DNA from: Sorghum bicolor
Lineage: Eukaryota; Streptophyta; Magnoliopsida; Poales; Poaceae
DNA length: 64,000 bases
Assembly: GCF_000003195.3 (NCBI RefSeq)
Contig: NC_012878.2
Location: forward strand, 54,126,629-54,190,628
Reading direction: 5' to 3'
Under the pieces are notes generated by a model. That model worked only from the letters and a program-made list of their open reading frames with translations. It was not told the origin of the DNA and did no database searches. Each line of letters begins with the position of its first letter. Position 1 is the stretch's first letter. Positions 12,121-24,366 of the stretch are shown piece by piece. The translations under genes were made by a program, and so were the position numbers.

Positions 12121-12710
12121 CTTGTGCTTGGATACGGGGCACACGGCCACGCAACGGATAAAATGTACAGTGGGATTTGCAACCCCGTTTCGAGGAAATT
12201 TTGCGGATCATTGGCGGCGTGTCACGGTGGCGGCTGAGTGCGTATGTGCATACTGCATGCACGGGCGCAGCCGGTGCTGATTCTCTGCGCCACAGAGCTG
12301 AGCCCGGGCTCCGCGTATTGTTGTGTTTCTTTTCCTTTTGCGGGGGATGCCTAGTGCTTTCAAAGTGTCAACGGGTCGGCCGTCGGCGTCACCACCACCC
12401 GTTTCGCTTTCAGAGAGTGCACGTCAAGATCTTGGCAAAAGTGAGTACGGATAACTAGATAAGAGCATCTCCAATAACTTGGTATTTCAACATGCTATCC
12501 TACCAAATTTGCTAAAAGTATAAAAATTCTCCTCCAACAACTCCTTATCTCAACTTGCTCAATTTCCCAAGTTGCTATCCAGAGGTTTCTACTGCCGAGA
12601 TTGTCAAGTTGCTATCCCGAGCGCAACTTGTTGGAGACACATATTCTTTTACCAAGTGAGCGGATCCTATCTGTCATCCTCTATTTTTACCAAGTGAGAA
12701 TAGCAACTTA

Positions 12711-13033
12711 TACCCTGTTTAGTTCCCCACCCAAATTGTTTTCATCCATCCCATCGAATCTTTGGACACATGCATGGAACATTAAATGTACATAAAAAAT
12801 AAACTAATTACACAGTTTGGTTGAAAATCGCGAGACAAATCTTTTAAGTCTAGTTACTCCATGATTAGCCTTAAGTGCTACAGTAACCCACATGCTTAAT
12901 AGATTTGTCTTGCAGTTTCCTGACGTGCTATGTAATTTGTTTTTTTATTAGTTTCTAAAAACCCCTCCCGACATCCTTCCGACACATCCGATGTGACATC
13001 CAAAAAATTTTCATTTCCAATCTAAACAAGGCC
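12711..13033. mobile_element. Long MITE (323 bp) with TTA target duplication, nested
   Basis: It starts TACCCTGTTTAGTTCC and ends AATCTAAACAAGGCC, with TTA directly on both sides (12708-12710 and 13034-13036). Internally it holds ATCGAATCTTTGGACACATG and ACACATCCGATGTGACAT. It lies inside another repeat of the 'gagcatctccaa' type that spans about 12464-13130. Confidence 0.8.
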
Positions 13034-13039
13034 TTATTG

Positions 13040-15200
13040 GAGACACATCCTTTTTTCTTTTGCTAAACAAATTAGCAACTTGCTATAACTCAAGATTTGA
13101 CAAGTGAATTTGTTGGAGAGTTTTTTTGGGCAGAGGACATCTGAGTTCTTACCGCTCATGTCCGAGGCCGTTTGGATCAAAGGATTTTCATAGAAAGTTA
13201 AAGAAAACCAAAATAATAAAACACATATAGAGTATAGCTTAGCTGCTTGGATTTATTGTGACGGAAGCTATCTAGGGATTTACCAAGATAAACAAAATGT
13301 TTGTCAAGCTGTGATGTGTAGTTTGATTCATTGTTTCCATGCTTTCATGCCGATGGTCTTTTTTTTCTCACCCTCAGCAGAGGGTTTGTGTAATTGTATT
13401 TGTATCTTGAGCTAGCATTCAGATTTGTTTTTCTTTTTGAAAGTACTCCTATTTATTTTTACGCCAAAATGGTACTCCTATTTATAAACCATGGGCTCAA
13501 ACCAATTGGGACCGGACCAAGGCAGCCCACTCCAAACTGGCCGAACTTCTTCCTCCTAAGCCCAATTTATACCGAACCGTTTTCCTAGTGCGGGCCCAAA
13601 AACGAATACCATGAGCCCATGTTTACAACATTAGCAGGCTGGGAGCCCATGTTTGCCCAGACTGCTTTTAGATTTTTTTTGTTTTCGGTTTTATGTATTT
13701 GTTTGTCATCAACCATATTATAGTTTTTTTTTCAAAAAAAACCAACCATATTATAAAGTTTAACCATAGGTTGATTAAGGGTAAATTTTAGATCCATGAG
13801 CACTAAATTATCAGTTAGTGGTTCCAAATAGACCTGCTAATTATTAGCTAGAAGCTTGCTACCTATTAGTTCAATTTATTGGTTTGGAGTTCCTAATAGA
13901 CGCTAAGAACATCTCCAAGAGTTTCTAGAACCCACTTTCCATCTTTTTTTGGCAAGATTGAAAAAACCCTCTCCGCAACAACTCTTTATCTCAATTACCA
14001 ATCTTTCCACACTTGAAAAAAACAATCCAATCGTGCGTAAATATGCGTGCACATATCTAATCAGCTGGTTCAGAGGTGGAAGGACGTGGCGAAGAATAAA
14101 GGAGAATGGATACAATTTCTTGTGCAAAATATATATGAGAAAAAGAAATTACGTATGAAAGTGGCTGATATGATTTTATTTTCTAGCTTTTAGGAGCGAT
14201 ATATTGATAATGGTTAGAGAAAATTAGCAAATATGCTCCCTACTTTTTTTAAGGCTTGGAAAACTCATTGATTTACCTTTTTTTTGAAACTATTGAATAT
14301 GCTTTATTAGTTTGTATAAACTCCAACTCACTATCCAACCGCTTTCCTTATTGATATGAATAGAGATTTTAGTGAAAAATGTCTTCAATTTCTAATTAAA
14401 TATCTCCTATATTCTGAATTTTTCGCTAGTCAAATATGATAAATAGGATTACGTATCTAGAGTACACACAAGATATAATGAAATCGTTGGAGGGTGAAAA
14501 AAATATAGGAAGCAACTTTTATTCAAATAACTCTTTAATTAATGATTTAGATAGAATATTCAAAAAAATGATTTAGATAGTATATTTTTTTTAAAAAAAA
14601 ACTCTTAAAGATGAACTTAGCATGTGGATCCAATCGGGCTCTTGCTAAAAAGAAACTCTGTCGCTATATTGATCTCACCACGCAGCCCAAACCCATCGTC
14701 ATCAACCAATCCACAACAGTGACAGCCAATCAACACACACAGTCCTCTAAGTCCTAGATAGGTAACACGCTGTCAAGAGTGAGCACTCAGCTGGATACGG
14801 GCTGTCAGCACTTGGGCGCGGCTTTCTGTCTACGGACAGAACCAGCTAATCGCACGGTCAAATTAACAAAGATAGATCAAACACCACCACGGGTACAAAT
14901 GGCGGGGACCCAACCCGTCAGCAACAGCTAGACAGGCCGCCGGCCGGCCAGAGCCTCTCTCCCCCAACAGCCCCCGTGTTTTAAGCCAGACAATCAATCA
15001 AGCGCGCTAGCAGTGAACGATGCTGCGTCACGCAACACCAACGAAGCAGCTCACCAAACCGGCCACGAATTCGATCTCAAGCAAAAGGCTGGCGGCCACG
15101 GGCGGCGAATCACCGGAGAAATGCTAGATGGTTTCCAGCGAGACTCCTTCGTTTCCAAGGCTCCTCCTCCCCTCCCCTACCTGCACTACCTGCAGCCTCA
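13040..15200. other. Intergenic, AT-rich; MITE fragment only
   Basis: A 'gaacatctccaagag' repeat fragment is seen at about 13907-14010. Nothing codes convincingly. From about 14640 the composition becomes more balanced towards the AG-peptide promoter. Confidence 0.5.
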
Positions 15201-15212
15201 GACCCGCGCTGC

Positions 15213-15222
15213 ATATATATAA
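15213..15222 (+). promoter_or_regulatory. TATA box of the AG-peptide gene
   Basis: A clean TATATATAA sequence lies about 130 bp upstream of the ATG at 15350, in otherwise GC-rich promoter DNA, which suggests a 5' UTR of about 100 bp. Confidence 0.7.
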
Positions 15223-15349
15223 CACCCCAAGCGATCTCGTCCCCTCCATATCCACGATCCGGCCAACACGCTGCCTCCACAGCTTCTTCCTCAGCTGCAC
15301 TCGCAAGCAATCCGTCTCGTCGTTCCACTACCAAGAACTAACGAAGCAA

Positions 15350-15538
15350 ATGGCGGCCACTCTGAAGCTCAGGATCCTCACCGTGGCCGCGGCGGCCGCC
15401 GTCATCGCCTCGTCCCTGGTCGGCACGGCCTCAGCGGCTGAGGGGCCGGCGCCCGCTCCGACGTCCGGCGCGTCCATGGCCGCGCCGGCTCTTGCCGCTG
15501 CGTCCTTCACCGCACTTGTCTTCGGCTACCTCTTCTAA
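15350..15538 (+). CDS. Arabinogalactan peptide precursor (AG-peptide, 62 aa)
   Basis: This encodes a very short wall/plasma-membrane proteoglycan precursor. Residues 1-29 are a secretion signal (MAATLKLRILTV, then an Ala/Val-rich core ending TASA). The predicted mature peptide is about 13 residues, AEGPAPAPTSGAS, whose Ala-Pro pairs are the known substrate for proline hydroxylation and arabinogalactan addition. The remainder is a hydrophobic GPI-anchor signal ending in VFGYLF. Length and order of parts match plant AG-peptides exactly. I chose the ATG at 15350 rather than an in-frame one at 15128 because the longer version would put a long, non-signal N-terminus upstream and would begin before the TATA box. 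The product probably sits at the cell surface. Confidence 0.92.
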   Translation: MAATLKLRILTVAAAAAVIASSLVGTASAAEGPAPAPTSGASMAAPALAAASFTALVFGYLF

Positions 15539-16424
15539 ACGTGCTTGACGATCGCGCATGCACACCGTGTTGTGCCAAATTGTTTGCCTGCTCAGATTTT
15601 CTCCTTTTTTTTCTCGTGTTTTGGTGTGTATGGGTATGTAATTATGTGTTCATCTATTTTATCATGATTATGAATCTTGTAATTAGTGCATGGATATATG
15701 TATAGAGAGCTGCAGTTTGGTTATTTTTACACTGTTGAGAAATGCTAATTGGAGAACTCTTGGAATCAAGTATTGGAATTTTCACTAATCTCCTCTCTTT
15801 GTGGCAAAGGCAGCAGCTCGTATATAGAGCACTAGTTGGCATTGGCAACAAACGCCTCAGGAAATAAAGAACCTCTGCTAGTCAATACCAGCCGACAGCC
15901 TGCCATCCTGCAAGAAGGCACATTATCCACGACTATGCATCTTTATAGTGGTTTAAACATCTGTACATGTTTCTTTAATTTTTTTTATCAAAAAACTTGC
16001 AGAATATCACTCTAATCAATTGAGTCGTCCTTTTAGTATCTCGCGACTTCAATTTGTTTCATCCGAAGGTTCACCAGATACATTTATCGCGTTCGATCCT
16101 GCAAGCATCGAAGACACCATGTGCAGACATCAATAATCGAGTGATTCCCATTGAATATAACTGGTACAATATAAGAGCAACAAGACCCTATCTTCGGTGT
16201 TACGGATCACCCATCACATAAGAAATTTTTTTATTCAATATGGCCGCTGCAGGACGTTCCACCCAATTTTTTTTATTCCAATGCATCTTATAAAAAAAGT
16301 CATTTTGGACAACGTTTAGATCAAACATTGAAAATATAAATCATAAATAACTTTTAATTTGTTGGGTTTGGAACCGTGAAACCATATGAATAGATTTGTC
16401 TTGAAAAATACTTATATATATATA
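15539..16424. other. 3' UTR and intergenic DNA
   Basis: The first 200-300 bp are probably the 3' UTR of the AG-peptide gene. The remainder is AT-rich, and I see no gene or clear repeat in it. Confidence 0.5.
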
Positions 16425-18822
16425 GGACGAGTGTTTTTTACTCGTACGAGTAGCTACTCGCACTTACGGGAGGGTAGGAGTCCTGCGGACGTTAACGGAA
16501 GGCTCCAGGGAGTGTTTAACGGGTCGGGTTGAAAGTATGTATATCAGAAAAAAATCCATTGACACATGTTGATTACTTCCATGAAAAACGGATCTAGCTT
16601 AAATTATTTGCTTGGGTTGGCATGCAATTAGTTACTATCTTTTTGAAATGTGTGCATTATAAATAGTAGTATGTGTATATATCTAATTTTTTGAAGTATG
16701 GTTGCATACTTTAATAAGGACAATGAGTATATATTAATATTAATTTGTATTGTTTTACGTGAATAATTATGTACACATACTTTAATAAGAAAAAATAAGT
16801 ATATTTATAGACTTGTATTTGGGAGTATATCCATATACTTAGAGGAATATTTTAATGTTTATCTTTAGGGTATGTATTTTCGTCCGCATTTTTTAGGACT
16901 GCTGTATGAGCACTTGTTTCCTGAGAGTATGTGTACATACATGGATACTGTAGTAGTATGTACTATTATTTGGACCAAAATAGTATGAACAAATACAAAG
17001 AGAAAATGTGAACATATAATATACCACTTTAGAAAAATATAGAACAATGTAGAAGTGCCGCAATTATAATCTAAAAAAGTATCTAGTGGTACAAACATAT
17101 CCCAGAAAGTATGAAGTGATAGCTCAGTGTAACAAAGAAAGTATCTGAGGATATTCAAATCTAAAAGTTATCAATTGATGTTTTGATCTCATCTAAAAAA
17201 GAGTATCAGATGATACTCTCATCTATCTATAGATAAAAGAAAGAAGTAGCGTGATTACACTGATGCAGATCCTCTCCTGGACGATTGATGTACTATTCTT
17301 TGATCAGATTATAGTAAGAATATTGTTCCTAGTCATCCGAAAGGAAATAATCAAAGTTCGTACTTTATATATATAAGTATGTACACATACTTCATATTCT
17401 AAGTATATACAAATATTATATACTGTATGTACACATACTTCATACTCTGAGTATGTAGCCATACTACATAGCAAGTTCACTTCATCAGGTATTCCAATGC
17501 TAATTATCCACTTTGTTGGCTGCCATCAGTTCAGAAAACGTAGGTTTCGCAACCTGCATGAATTAACTTTATTAAATTGCATATGTTGCTTATTTGGAAA
17601 TCTTCAGAACCTAGCTTTATTAGTATAATATCATACTTTCCTCCTTTGGTAGAAGAACAAATATATGTCTTCCAATTTAGATAGCAAGAATTGAGATTAC
17701 TACAGTATGCAAATTTGGATTAGTATGTGAAAATTTTTCTCAGGGAACAAATTAGTATCCGTGATAACTAGGTTTAAGACAAGTATCAAAGCGATACAGA
17801 ATAATGTAAATTGTATCAAGTGATACACTAATATGAAAAAGTATGTATAGATACGCTAATCCTGAAAAAGTACGTACCAATATGCTAATCAATTGCCCTA
17901 GATTCGCAAGCTACAGTAAACAAATGGATCATATCAGGAAAAATTAGAACGTACTGTCTCAACCAAACTTGATTCCATCGACGTTGTCTCAGCGGCAGTG
18001 CTGCCACACAAAGCATGCTTTTGGCTCGGCAACTACGCGACCCGGACCAAGCATGCTACTAGGACAGAGACGACGCATGCGGCCAGCACAAGGCACGGAA
18101 CTGCTCGGCAGGGATGGAGCCGCCGGATGCCAGTTCCTTCAAGTGGATGCCATCAGGGGAGATGAGGAAGCCACCGCAGCTGCAGCCGGGAGAGGGAAGC
18201 CCCGCCGCCACAGCCCCTGGTGCGGCTCGTCGCCAGATCGAAGGGCATGGAGGAGGGGGCGCCGCCAGATCCATGGGGTGGGGGGAGGGTACACCATGGA
18301 ATAGAGCAAGAAGAGAGCATTGCCGCTGGGTGGAAGCGCCGCCGTTGGTAAGAATCACCAACTTCGCCGCGGCCGAGGAGATCCGCCAGGGGAGAGGCCC
18401 TGCCACCGCCTTCGGCAGGGAAGGAGGCGTTGCGGCTAGATCCACAGGCGACGCTAGATCCTCGACGGTGGCGATGCTTGCATCTCCGGTGGGGACTGAA
18501 GGTGGAGGGAGAGGGAGGAGAGGAATACGAGCTGCAGTGGAGGGAGGAGAGGAATATGAGTTGCGGCAGCATGGAGCGGGGACGGGCTCAAGTTCGAGCA
18601 TTGTGGATGCCGTAAATGATGGTTGATTTTGTTATATACTTTGGATTAACGGGTTTGTTTATTTTCACCCACGAAAGTTTCTGTAAACACGAGCGACATC
18701 GATGGAACGCCGTCATTGCCGTTACATGCGTCTGCCTGCGGGATATTTCGCGTGCGTGTACTACCGAGTCGGAGTAGCTACACGTCGGTGTAGAAAGGAA
18801 ATTTCCTATATATATATATATA
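16425..18822. mobile_element. Probable non-autonomous TIR element (2.4 kb) with GC-rich cargo
   Basis: Both ends abut TATATATA runs. The left end (TATATATAGGACGAG..., with CGAGTAGCTACTCGCAC) and the inverse of the right end (TATATATAGGAAATTT..., with GTGTAGCTACTCCGAC) can be aligned as imperfect inverted repeats. The interior at 16.5-17.9 kb is full of short GTATGTACACATACTT-like palindromes. A GC-rich block at 17970-18630 looks like captured gene sequence, with frames on both strands but no domain I recognise. The superfamily is not settled; Mutator-like or Helitron-like origins are both possible. Confidence 0.5.
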
Positions 18823-19018
18823 TATATACTATTTTTTGATAAATATTTTTATAAAACTAAGAGTCAAAGTTAGACTTTAAAGACTGTGTAGTTGTCATAA
18901 ACGACTTTCTTTATGGATATAAAAAGAATAGTATTTTTGTTTGTATTTTGTGCCAAGTATACTATCAAAGCCTAGTGAGCCGTGAGCTAGCCATAGCGCG
19001 GTGCAGGGAGCCAGGAGA

Positions 19019-19627
19019 GGGCCTTCTCCAGTTCTAAATTTTTTTGGTTTTTGAAAACCGTAGCACTTTCGTTTTTATTTGATAATTATTGTCTAATCAT
19101 AGACTAACTAGACTCAAAAGATTCATCTTATAATTTAAGGCTGTTTGGTTCGTTGCCCGGTAGAGCCTAGCTCGCACCGAGCTAGCCAGGCTCTTACATG
19201 CGACATCATCTTGTTTGGTTACCTGAATCACTATATCTAGGCCAACAGCAGCATCTGTTTGGTTCACCATGTTCACGTATCTCTATCTCACGCGTTCGTG
19301 CATCGTTTAGTGCTTGCTCGCATGAGGAGAGCCAGACCCAGCAAAAACGACCGATTTCTTCGTTTCAGCAGAGCCTGGCTGTGAGAGGCTTTTTGCACGC
19401 GTGGAGCCTGGCTCAGCAGATATGCCAACCAAACAAATGTCTGTTCTCGCACGTGGAGAGCCTGGCTGAGGGCTGGTGCAGGCAACCAAACGCCTCCTTA
19501 CAGATAAACTGTGTAATTAGTTTTTGTTTTAGTCTATATTTAATGCTTCATGCATGTACCGCAAGATTCGATGTGACGGGAATCTCAAAAAAAAAATTTA
19601 ATGTTTTTGGGTGAACTAAACAAGGCA
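19019..19627. mobile_element. GGCC-type MITE interrupted by a second MITE
   Basis: The left half (19019-19137: TCATAGACTAACTAGACTC) and right half (19501-19627: CTGTGTAATTAGTTTTTG ... GAACTAAACAAGGC) together form one ordinary family member. They are separated by the complete element 19138-19497. Confidence 0.8.
19138..19497. mobile_element. Tourist-like MITE nested in another MITE
   Basis: The 360 bp element starts AGGCTGTTTGGTT and ends AACCAAACGCCTCC. TTA flanks both sides (19135-19137 and 19498-19500). The interior repeats GAGCCTGGCT several times. It has no coding capacity. Confidence 0.85.
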
Positions 19628-20457
19628 AGCCTGCTATCTTGGTGTCTTTTCACCTGCTTTTGAGCTCGATGCCAAGATCTATGGCTCCGAGGTACCGGCT
19701 ATGTCAACACCACTTAGGATGCCATGCTCTGGATGGATGTCTAGATACATCAGAGTCAAGATCTGTAGCGCTGAGACGTGTTATCTCGAAGCCAAGAGTT
19801 TTGGCGCCGACAGGTCCAAAAATGAGTTTACGTTTTTCAAGAAGTCAAATGTATTTTTTTTAAATGGACTAAATTGAAAAAAATTAGCCCAGCGGTGAAA
19901 CCATATAATGAAACTTTTAGTTGTATAATTAAATGTCTATAAAACCATAAAATGAAAGTTTTGAATTTATCTGCCAAATCTATTTAACACAGCGAACAGT
20001 GTTTCAGTCTTTAGACAAGCGAACATGCTCATAAAACTCAAGCAACTAGTCACAGCAAGGGGAATGACTATTTTCATTTTTGTTTGGTTCCACGGCGGGT
20101 AATTAGCAAGCAGTTTTTTTTTCTTGCCGCGGCTTACGGACGTGATCGAGCACAAGTGCTTCCCGGCCGCGATCGGGAGTAATCCATATCGTGAAGACTT
20201 GTGACCATTTCCATGCGATCCGATCACACCGTGCCGCAAACAAACAATAAACAATGGAATCCATTCGCGGTGTAAGTGTAACTGGATCACGCCGCAAAAT
20301 TAACAAGCCAACCAAACAGCACGTTAATTACATATAGTGTGCTAATGGCACGACAAATAATTCTCTTATAATTAAGCGTAGTTTTTTTTGAAAGGGAAAT
20401 TAAGGGTAGTTTAGTACTCTTCTCAGCCGTATCCCCTGCTCTCATCTCTCCGATCAA
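19628..20457. other. Intergenic, nothing recognised
   Basis: This is mixed DNA with no frame that resembles a protein and no clear inverted ends. Confidence 0.4.
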
Positions 20458-20700
20458 GGCCTTGTTTAGTTCCAAAAATTTTTACAAAATAGGTACTGTA
20501 GCACTTTCGTTTGTATTTGATAAATATTATCCAATCATGCACTAACTAGGCTCAAAAGATTCGTCTCGTCAATTTCGACCAACCTGTGCAATTAGTTTTT
20601 ATTTTTGTCTATATTTAATATTCCATGCATGCGTCTAAAGATTCGATGTGGCGGAGAATATGAAAAATTTTGTAAAATTTTCTGGGAAGTAAACAAGGCC
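20458..20700. mobile_element. MITE with GGCCTTGTTTAG ends
   Basis: This is a 243 bp well-preserved copy of the same family as 754-995. It starts GGCCTTGTTTAGTTCC and ends GGAAGTAAACAAGGCC, with CAA on both sides. Confidence 0.85.
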
Positions 20701-23384
20701 CAAAAGCAGCGGCGCGGAGCACGACGCCGACACGCACCATGGCGGCGGTGATAGTGAGGCACCGGCAGCTGGAGATCACGTGGCGGAGGCCAGCTCCGTT
20801 GACGCCTCCGCGCTGGCAGTGCTGTTCGCGTACGACTTCCCGGAGCTCTGGCACTCGTGGCGACACCAGAGGGTCTACGTCGCCGCGCGCGGCTACGGCT
20901 GCGTCGCGACCCACCTCCGTGGCTACGGCGGCACCACGGCGCGGCTCCGTGCTTTCCATTCCCCCGTCGAATCGAACTCCCCAGCAAAGCTTGTTATATA
21001 CCGACATGTGTTGAGCTTTCTGCGGGTGCAGGTGTTCGTTGTGGGCCACAACTATATTATACGGACTGCTCTAAAGAATCCATGACCATCACGGCTTCCA
21101 TGGCCATGGTCATGGCCTCGCGCCCTCGCCGACGTTGAGGAAGGAGGTCGGCGGGATGGGGGAAGAAGGTGATTGGCGGCTGCAACGAACCGGCCAAGGG
21201 GAAGCAGCGTCGGAGGATGCCAGCTGCGTGGCAGTGCTACTGTTCACATTTTATAAAATTTTTTACATGTAAACAAGGCCTAAGACTGAGATAGAGTGAG
21301 AAGCATCTCAAGATTAGGAAAAAAAAATTCACTTTTCCTCCTTTAATTTTTACTCTAAACTTCAAAAATCGAGCAAACCATCTCCCTTAATTTTTAAAAC
21401 CATACATTTTATCTCCCTAGCCCGGTTATAAGTGGTTTTAATGATAGTTTTGTTTTTTGTTTTTTTATTTATTTCGGCTGAATCCTTAAAAAATCATAGC
21501 AAATCACAAAAATCTGAAAATAAAAAATACAATTTTGTTGAACTTCACATGAGTAGATTTACACAGTGAATATATAATATGATATACTTTAGTATAAAGT
21601 TTATGTTATAGATTCTGATCTATTCTTTTCTGTAACTAATTGAATTAATTCATAACTATAGTTTCTATGGTCCAACCGTGATAAAATATATATGCAGCAG
21701 ATTAACCCTTACTAATGCTACTATATGTTTTATTTATATTATAAATGGAAAAAAAATATCTAGCCTAAGGGCCCATAGTGTCATGTTTGTCAACGGGTCG
21801 TAAACACCGTAGAGACGGCCAGCCCTGCCCTTGGATTTAAACAGTCCTCTCAATCTGTGAGTTAGTAATCGTGGCTCGCTTTTGAAAGAAAAAAAATGGA
21901 GTTATTCTTCCTCCGTCACCTTCATAACTTCACCCCATTATACCTAACTGTTATATATCCTAGTACTTATGGTACACACAAACATATTGATTGCTGGCCA
22001 CGAGTCTCTCCAACTTAATGGTTATACCCTGTACTCCACTTAATAAGTAATTGCATTGGCTTCTCCTGTAGAAGCTTGTGAAAAATCGGAGATTGCCTTT
22101 TGGAAATGCTTCAGCTATAAGAAGAAAAGTGAGGAAGGCAGGAGGGCACAAAGACATCAACGGGCACTAACAAATAAACTAGTAAATGGTTAGCATTTTT
22201 AGCTAGGAATGGGATGCGTTTGGAACTCATGTTGCACGTTCAGAGTGACGAGTTGTTCATATTTGTCATCTGAGCTCACATCATGTATCATCAGTTCTTA
22301 TTAGTACGTGGTTTGATCATATCGATCAACCTAACACCCATTTCTTTGTACCCAAGAACACAGTGATATGATTGAATATTGAACTCAAGTTTTGAATTGG
22401 CATGGAGCGACTAGCAGGTACGACATCCATGTCGTAGAACAAACTTGACAACTTGCTCATATGCCACCATTGTTGCTTCCAAGAACATGAGATCGTCTGG
22501 GAAGAAGAGGGTGTGGCAAGAACGTGGAAATTAAGCGGCCCATTTTCTTGACCAATGATATTGTTTGGGACTTTGGGCATGTGTTGGAAATTTCTATTGA
22601 CCAAAGTAATAAAAGAGCCTTTGAGTTACTCTAAGACTCAAGTGTTGTTCAACCATTCAGTTAGTCTTCTCATAATTTCAATAGTTTTTTAGGAATCAAG
22701 AGGAGCAAGGAGCTCCTACTGTATAATTTCAATAGTAGTAAATGTAGTGATGAAACTATCTACGGATGAATAGATTTTATTGGGTGGAGTGGTAGGGTTG
22801 TGCCACCAAAGTTAGATCATATTTAGATAAATTGTTGTGTAGAAATGCAGGGGATAACTCTATTACAGAAAAACAAGATTCATGCTGTAATATGGTACGG
22901 TACCCAGAAATTCCATGTGCTTCAGTTATAAACTTACAATAACTTTGCATAAAAGAACATCATCTCCAAATCATTTTCAGCAATCGACTATCTGCGCATA
23001 ATCACATGAACAAAGTACTGAGGCAGGCATGCCCCAATGGTAGAAAAGTGCCTTTGTTTAGGGTATAATCAAATATATTGTGTTGCGTTGATTTGCAGAG
23101 AAGATAAACATCAAATCGGAGTTAATATTACTATGATTTTTGGAAATAGTAGCTAGGCCTGGAGTCAATAAGATGTCAGCGCACCGAATGTGATAAAATT
23201 TGCACCTACTGCTTGCCCCTAATTAACAATGAATAAATTTGTATTTCTGGTTTCCCCACTGCCTTGATGATCAGAGTGGTTGAGCCTCTCGAAAGCCACC
23301 AGACACTATACCAACATTTTCATCACCTTTTATAGGTTTTAGCTGCTGACCTGAAGTATCACACATATCTTGGTCCTTGCTAGC
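20701..23384. other. Intergenic; GC-rich block and AT-rich remainder
   Basis: The stretch 20701-21240 is GC-rich with open frames in three phases and may be a captured gene fragment. It ends beside another AAACAAGGCC terminus at about 21283, so 20458-21283 could be one larger transposon. The rest is AT-rich, and no gene can be supported there. Confidence 0.4.
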
Positions 23385-23393
23385 CTATAAATA
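23385..23393 (+). promoter_or_regulatory. TATA box (TATAAATAG) of a small unit
   Basis: A textbook TATAAATAG lies 81 bp before the ATG at 23466. Related (C)ATAAATAG sequences lead several of the repeated units further right (for example 52980 and 58316). Confidence 0.5.
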
Positions 23394-23465
23394 GCTAGCA
23401 TCGACATGTATACTGTATACAAAGAGAGATTGTAGTAGCTTTTTAGTTGCCCGTGTGTGTGGTAT

Positions 23466-23660
23466 ATGCAGCAGAAGCTAGCTTTGCCTGTTTCTTTGAA
23501 ATCTAGGCCGATGGCCGCTGGGGCATTTGAAAATGAGAACAGTGGCACTGCATACCCTTTGTTGCCTGAGAGTGGGATGCATGGGGAAAGCAAGCTGCGC
23601 GACGATCAATTGCAGTTGAGGTCAAGTGGTCAACCTGATGTTTTTTTTTTTATTTCTTGA
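23466..23660 (+). pseudogene. Short frame after a TATA box, cut by an insertion
   Basis: The 64-codon frame begins MQQKLALPVSLKSRPMAAGA and contains ESGMHGESKLRDDQLQLR. It is interrupted at codon 58 by the insertion 23640-24355, which replaces the natural end with a poly-Phe run. Across the target duplication the same phase continues for about 21 codons beyond 24366 before a TAA. No domain is recognised, and there is no signal peptide. It could be a young broken gene or a non-coding transcript that belongs to the duplicated family further right. Confidence in coding is low. Confidence 0.3.
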
Positions 23661-24355
23661 GCACTCTTGTATTTAACTTCAGCCTTTACTTTGTTTAATA
23701 AAATTCCTGCAGGGGCCACGGCTCAGGTTGCAGGCGGGCTCATTCGCGGCTGTCCGCTAACCTGCATCGCTTGCTGCAAAGTTTATTTGCGGGTTTGCGG
23801 TCAGCCACTAAGCTATAAACTTCGCGGGTAAATTTTTCGCGGACATAACAGACTAGACTACTAAACCCGCGAGACACGCTATACTACATGGAGACTATGT
23901 GGATACTGTCTCTCTCCACGTATATACTGTAAGAATTTAGAATCTATAAGCTAAACATTTATATCCAGTTAATCGACGAGCACAGATGATACAACTTTGC
24001 ACTGATCATTTTAATTTTTATATTCCGGCTATCTAAATATTGTACGTTTTCAAATATAACAACATCAAGAAATACATGTATAGAAACAAGGACATATCCT
24101 GTAACAAAAGTTATTATTACTAAATAAAGACATAACGTATATATTTACTCTTCACTTTTGCGGGCTCTTGCGGGTTCTTGTGAGATTGCTCGTTCGTCCA
24201 ACGAACTTGGCGGGTTGGAGTCACTAGGCCACGAAAAAATTACAGCCCGTCCACAACAGCCACAAAGACAAATTTTGCGGGGCGAGCGGACAGGTTATGT
24301 TAACAACCCGCTCCGCCCACAATCTAAGCCACGGCCTTTCAGTCAAAAAAAAAAA
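23640..24355. mobile_element. 716 bp insertion flanked by an 11 bp target duplication
   Basis: GTCAACCTGAT occurs immediately before (23629-23639) and after (24356-24366). The insert begins with a T run and ends with a run of 11 A. Inside are imperfect inverted segments (GGCCACGGCTCAGG near 23715 and TAAGCCACGGCC near 24326) and many GCGGG motifs. The A tail suggests a retroposon, while the inverted segments suggest a DNA element. The class is not settled. Confidence 0.65.
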
Positions 24356-24366
24356 GTCAACCTGAT

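Noticed and set aside
15128..15349. Longer start for the AG-peptide
   Set aside because: It begins before the TATA box and would hide the signal peptide.
17969..18626. Several overlapping frames in the GC-rich cargo
   Set aside because: They are open on both strands with no domain. They are reported as possible captured sequence only.
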